Positions 60,753-64,000 of a DNA stretch of 64,000 nt are shown here, piece after piece. The notes under the pieces are model-generated. The model had not been told where the DNA came from. It saw only the letters and a program-made list of their open reading frames with translations, and did not search any database. A program made the translations under genes and the position numbers. Source of the DNA: Georgenia subflava (GTDB lineage: Bacteria > Actinomycetota > Actinomycetes > Actinomycetales > Actinomycetaceae); NCBI RefSeq assembly GCF_009193155.1, contig NZ_VUKD01000001.1, positions 930,001 to 994,000 of the forward strand. The letters run 5' to 3'. How positions within the stretch are numbered: the first letter of the stretch is position 1; every line of letters starts with the position of its first letter.

Positions 60753-61957
60753 CGGGACTCCTCCGCGTGGCCGACGCGGACGGTGTCCTCGCCGGCGTCG
60801 TCGTCGATGGTGGGGGCCGGCACGGCCGCGCCGTCCGCCCCGCGGGTGGTGCCGTCGTGGGTCAGCGCCATGCCCGCCACGATGTCGTCGTCGAGCGGCA
60901 CGGACAGGGCGCCGTCGGCGTCGGTCAGCAGCGCGACGACGTTGGCGACGTTCTTGGCGAAGAGCCGCGAGGAGTCGGTGGGCAGGTCGGACGGCGCGGA
61001 CCCGAGGCCGACGATCGTCACCGGCCCGCCGCCGCGCGAGCTCGGCACCGTGACGTCCGTCCCGGGCGTCGAGCCCTCCACGTTGCCGCCGGACGCGGCG
61101 GCGAGGTCGACGACGACCGACCCCGGGCGCATGGCGGCCACCATGTCGCCGGTCACCAGGAGCGGCGCGCGCCGGCCGGGGACCGCGGCGGTGGTGATGA
61201 GCACGTCCGCGTCGGCGACGTGCGGGGCGAGCGCGGCCTGCTGCCGCTCGCCGGCGGTCGCGGCGAGCTCGCGGGCGTAACCGCCGGCGCCGCTGCCGGC
61301 GGCGGGGTCGATGCCCACGTCGATGAAGGTGGCGCCGACCGAGCGGACCTCCTCGGCGGAGTCCGGGCGGATGTCGTTGGCCGCCACCTTCGCACCCAGA
61401 CGCCTCGCGGTCGCGATGGCCTGCAGCCCCGCCACCCCGACGCCGAGCACGACGACCTTGGCCGGCGGCACGGTGCCCGCGGCGGTCATCGCCAGGGGGA
61501 AGAAGCGGGGCAGGCGCACGGCCGCCTCGAGCACGGCGCGGTAGCCGGCGGCGAGTGCCTGCGAGGACAGGACGTCCATGGCCTGGGCGCGGGAGGTGCG
61601 GGGCAGCCGTTCGAAGGCGAGCATCGTGACCCGCCGCCCGTTCGCGGCACGGAGCCGCTCCTCGTCGTCCAGCGGGGCGTCGAGGCCGACCGTCACCGCG
61701 CCCTCCCTCAGCCGGGCCAGGGCTGCGGCGGGCAGCGGGCTCACGTGGGCGAGGACGTCCACCTCGGCGAGGTCGACGGCGGGGACGACGTCGGCGCCGG
61801 CTGCGCGGTAGGAGTCGTCGTCGTAGTGGGCCGCGACGCCGGCCCCGGCCTCGACCAGGACCCGGTACCCGGCCCGCACCAGCGCTGCCACCACCTCGGG
61901 GACCAGGGCCACCCGGGTCTCGGGTGCGGGTTCTCGCGGCGCTGCGACGGTGATCAC
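60749..61957 (-). CDS. pntAA: NAD(P) transhydrogenase alpha subunit, NAD-binding part
   Basis: A 402-residue soluble domain I protein, homologous to alanine dehydrogenase: REPAPETRVALVP at the N-terminus, NAD-binding VVVLGVGVAGLQAIATARRLGA in the middle, and VITT-like ADVLITTAAVPGRRAP. The last 45 residues are an acidic low-complexity linker. GTG 61957 follows TACGCT by 7 nt, so the pnt mRNA is probably leaderless. First gene of pntAA-pntAB-pntB. Confidence 0.95.
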   Translation of the reverse strand: MITVAAPREPAPETRVALVPEVVAALVRAGYRVLVEAGAGVAAHYDDDSYRAAGADVVPAVDLAEVDVLAHVSPLPAAALARLREGAVTVGLDAPLDDEERLRAANGRRVTMLAFERLPRTSRAQAMDVLSSQALAAGYRAVLEAAVRLPRFFPLAMTAAGTVPPAKVVVLGVGVAGLQAIATARRLGAKVAANDIRPDSAEEVRSVGATFIDVGIDPAAGSGAGGYARELAATAGERQQAALAPHVADADVLITTAAVPGRRAPLLVTGDMVAAMRPGSVVVDLAAASGGNVEGSTPGTDVTVPSSRGGGPVTIVGLGSAPSDLPTDSSRLFAKNVANVVALLTDADGALSVPLDDDIVAGMALTHDGTTRGADGAAVPAPTIDDDAGEDTVRVGHAEESR

Positions 61958-62039
61958 GCAGACGAGCGTAGGCGCGTCGGCAGGCGAATTCTGGGACTTC
62001 GTCCCCTCGCACGCGAGGAACGCGGAGGTGACGCCCCGC

Positions 62040-62705
62040 CTACAGCGATCCCCAGCGGAGCGCCACCGGCCGGTGGTAGTCGTGCATGTCGATGAGCACG
62101 TCGGCGCACGCGACCGGGTCCACCCGGTCCCGGTAGAGGCGCAGGGCGGGCAGGTACCGCTCGCGCAGCAGCCTGGCGACGAGCTGGATGTCCGCCTCCA
62201 CCGCGGCCGTGTCCGCGGACATCCCGTCCACGACGCCGTCGGCCTCGGCGCGGTAGCGCTCCAGGTACCGCGTGAGGGAGACCTCCTCGGGGACGGAGAG
62301 GTAGATCGTCAGGTCCCACAGGTCCACGAGCTCGGGCCGCTGCAGCCCCATCCCGTTCACGAGCACCACGGTCCCCGGCGGGTCGGCGTCGGGATCCCCC
62401 TCGGTGATCTCGCGGATCCGGGCGAGGTCGAAGGCGTTCTCGTAGAGCCAGGCCGGATCGGCAGCCACGTCGGAGCGTCGGACGTGGGACGGGACCATGA
62501 ACTCGTCGGAGGTGAAGCGGCGCACCTCGGCGCCGTCGGTCAGCAGCGGCCGGAGGAGGTCGTCGAGCTCACGGGCGAAGGTCGCCTTGCCGGCCCCGTC
62601 GAGACCGTCGACGGCGACCCGGAGCACCGGGACGGAACGTGCTCTCTCCGCCAGTCCTCGGGCGATCCGTCCGAGAACCTCCTGGCGTACCCCCGTCGCC
62701 GTCAT
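62040..62705 (-). CDS. Uridine-kinase-like P-loop protein
   Basis: A 221-residue kinase: Walker A GLDGAGKAT (35-43; Lys kept, Ser/Thr pair altered to Ala-Thr), an Asp before it (RVAVDG), DEFMVPSHVRRS as the substrate region, and RYLERYRAEADG as lid. It resembles the uridine kinase/phosphoribulokinase family; the substrate is uncertain. ATG 62705 follows TACGAT by 6 nt, so it is probably leaderless. The 167 bp before it hold no recognisable gene. Confidence 0.8.
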   Translation of the reverse strand: MTATGVRQEVLGRIARGLAERARSVPVLRVAVDGLDGAGKATFARELDDLLRPLLTDGAEVRRFTSDEFMVPSHVRRSDVAADPAWLYENAFDLARIREITEGDPDADPPGTVVLVNGMGLQRPELVDLWDLTIYLSVPEEVSLTRYLERYRAEADGVVDGMSADTAAVEADIQLVARLLRERYLPALRLYRDRVDPVACADVLIDMHDYHRPVALRWGSL

Positions 62706-62872
62706 GGCCTGATCGTAGGTACGAGTCCCGTGGTCCGTGCCGAAACGGGCCGCACGGTCCGGCCGTCTCACGGATCGGGCGGGGAAGCGGACATTTCCGG
62801 GCATCGGCGACCACCATCCGGACGCCCGCGGGCCCGACGGCTCCGAAAGGTCGCCGGGCGCGGAGCCCGCTG

Positions 62873-63991
62873 TCACACCAGCAGCAGCACCCCGCCGAGC
62901 GCGAGGCCGGCCGAGATCACCGTGGCCAGCAGCCCGAGGAGCAGCGCCGGTCCGCCGCGGCTGATCAGGGTGCGCACGTTCACCCCGGTGCCGAGCGCCA
63001 CCATCGCGACGGTGATCAGCAGGGTGGAGGCCGTCTGGACGGCGTCCTGGACGACCGCCGGCACCGGCAGCAGCGACCGCACGGCCACGAGCACCAGGAA
63101 GCCCAGGACGAAGCCGGGCACGATCGGCGGCCGGGAGGTCGGGACGACGGCAGGGTGCGGCGCACCGGTGACGACGCTCGCGGACTCGACGGCGACCAGG
63201 TGCTCGACCTCGGCGCGGGCACGTCGGCTCCGTGCGTAGCCGACGCCGGCGACCAGCGGGGCCAGCAGCACCACCCGGCCCAGCTTGGTGACCACCGCGG
63301 TGGCCAGCACGGCCTCGCCCACCAGCCCGCCGGCGGCCACGACCTGCCCGACCTCGTGGATGCTGGCGCCGAGGAAGACCCCGGTGCCGTGCGCGCCCAG
63401 GTCGAGGGCGCCGGCGAGCCCGGGGAGCAGGAGCATCGAGAGGGTGCCGAAGATCGTCACCGCGGCGACGGCGGTCGCCGCGGCGTCCTCGACGTCCTCG
63501 TCGTCGGCCTCGGCCGGGGCGCGGGCGCCTGGGGTGCCCCGGGTGTCCACCACGGCCGCCATGGCAGCGACGGCGGAGGCCCCGCAGATGGCGGTGCCGG
63601 TGGCCAGCAGCATGCGCAGGGCCGCGGGCACGCGCATGAGCCGCCCGAGCAGCAGGGTCAGGGTCCAGGTTCCGGTGACGGTGATCGCGATGACGGCGAC
63701 GGCGCCCCAGCCCAGGCCGACCACCTCGGGCACCGACAGCTGGAGCCCGAGCAGGACGACGCCGAGGCGCAGCACCGTGCGGGCGCTGAAGCGGAGCCCC
63801 TCCTCGGCGCCGGCCGGCACGAGCCGCAGGTTGCGGACGAGCACCCCGACGGCGATGGCGACCAGCAGGGCGGAGACCACCGGGACGGCACGGTTGACCG
63901 CGTAGGCCAGCAGCGCGACCGCCGTCGCGAGCAGGAGCCCCGGGGCGCGACGGCGCCAGGTGGCGAGGGAGGCAGGCACGGGTGACAGCAT
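62873..63991 (-). CDS. YeiH-type putative sulfate exporter
   Basis: A 372-residue inner-membrane protein with about ten membrane segments, of the YeiH/UPF0324 family (named putative sulfate exporter; substrate not firmly shown). Family motifs: FSARTVLRLGVVLLGLQLS (about 68-86), TGTAICGASAVAAMA (about 131-145), GASIHEVGQVVAAG and a late ALGTGVNVRTL. An acidic cytoplasmic loop (about 155-172) follows TM5. The start is close to the window edge but appears complete; upstream context is missing. Confidence 0.88.
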   Translation of the reverse strand: MLSPVPASLATWRRRAPGLLLATAVALLAYAVNRAVPVVSALLVAIAVGVLVRNLRLVPAGAEEGLRFSARTVLRLGVVLLGLQLSVPEVVGLGWGAVAVIAITVTGTWTLTLLLGRLMRVPAALRMLLATGTAICGASAVAAMAAVVDTRGTPGARAPAEADDEDVEDAAATAVAAVTIFGTLSMLLLPGLAGALDLGAHGTGVFLGASIHEVGQVVAAGGLVGEAVLATAVVTKLGRVVLLAPLVAGVGYARSRRARAEVEHLVAVESASVVTGAPHPAVVPTSRPPIVPGFVLGFLVLVAVRSLLPVPAVVQDAVQTASTLLITVAMVALGTGVNVRTLISRGGPALLLGLLATVISAGLALGGVLLLV

Positions 63992-64000
63992 GGCACCGCG

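Overview
The window is very GC-rich (third codon positions almost all G/C), densely coded and free of rRNA, tRNA, CRISPR, insertion sequences or phage genes that I can recognise. Codon use, actinobacterial-type genes (CmtR-like ArsR sensor, TipA-like MerR, WYL regulator, three-subunit pntAA/pntAB/pntB transhydrogenase, DUF4287 protein) and many start codons lying 6-8 nt after a TANNNT-like -10 box (leaderless mRNAs) point to an actinobacterium, possibly Micrococcales. It looks like chromosome. No gap longer than about 250 bp lacks a gene.

Layout. 1-7.9 kb: partial MFS gene, amino-acid permease, then metal homeostasis: a CmtR-like sensor with a CDF exporter, and a CopB-type copper ATPase with a CsoR-type operator beside a cysteine-rich copper-storage protein. 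8-12.5 kb: metF-metE and map. 12.6-22.9 kb: small accessory genes (PLDc_N protein, TetR, ABC-2 exporter, PepSY lipoprotein, DUF4287 protein, hydrolases, acetyltransferase, EEP-domain protein, two ASCH proteins across the region, Bcr/CflA MFS). 22.9-26 kb: a second ArsR-CDF pair, two small genes and a GlxA-type AraC regulator. 26-32.8 kb: hrpA, then an MFS exporter under a TipA-like MerR regulator. 33-40.7 kb: a four-gene operon of two very large FtsX-type permeases and two ATPases. 40.7-46.3 kb: enoyl-CoA hydratase, WYL regulator, a small protein, a compositionally odd methyltransferase, an FAD monooxygenase and a SprT-like metalloprotein.

46.4-53.8 kb is the most interesting block: one minus-strand operon of an adenylosuccinate-lyase-superfamily C-N lyase, an acetyltransferase, a complete polar-amino-acid ABC importer, an MmgE/PrpD protein and an M20 amidohydrolase. 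I infer uptake and breakdown of an N-substituted amino-dicarboxylate, by analogy with iminodisuccinate degradation (MmgE/PrpD epimerase plus C-N lyase). 53.8-58.4 kb: an FAD/Fe-S D-2-hydroxyacid dehydrogenase divergent from an orphan sugar-type binding lipoprotein. 58.4-64 kb: two P-loop kinases flanking the pnt transhydrogenase operon, and a YeiH-type transporter.

Recurrent themes are metal sensing with operators at start codons, heavy use of leaderless and stop-start coupled translation (including two 20-codon leader ORFs), and short tandem repeats in several intergenic gaps.
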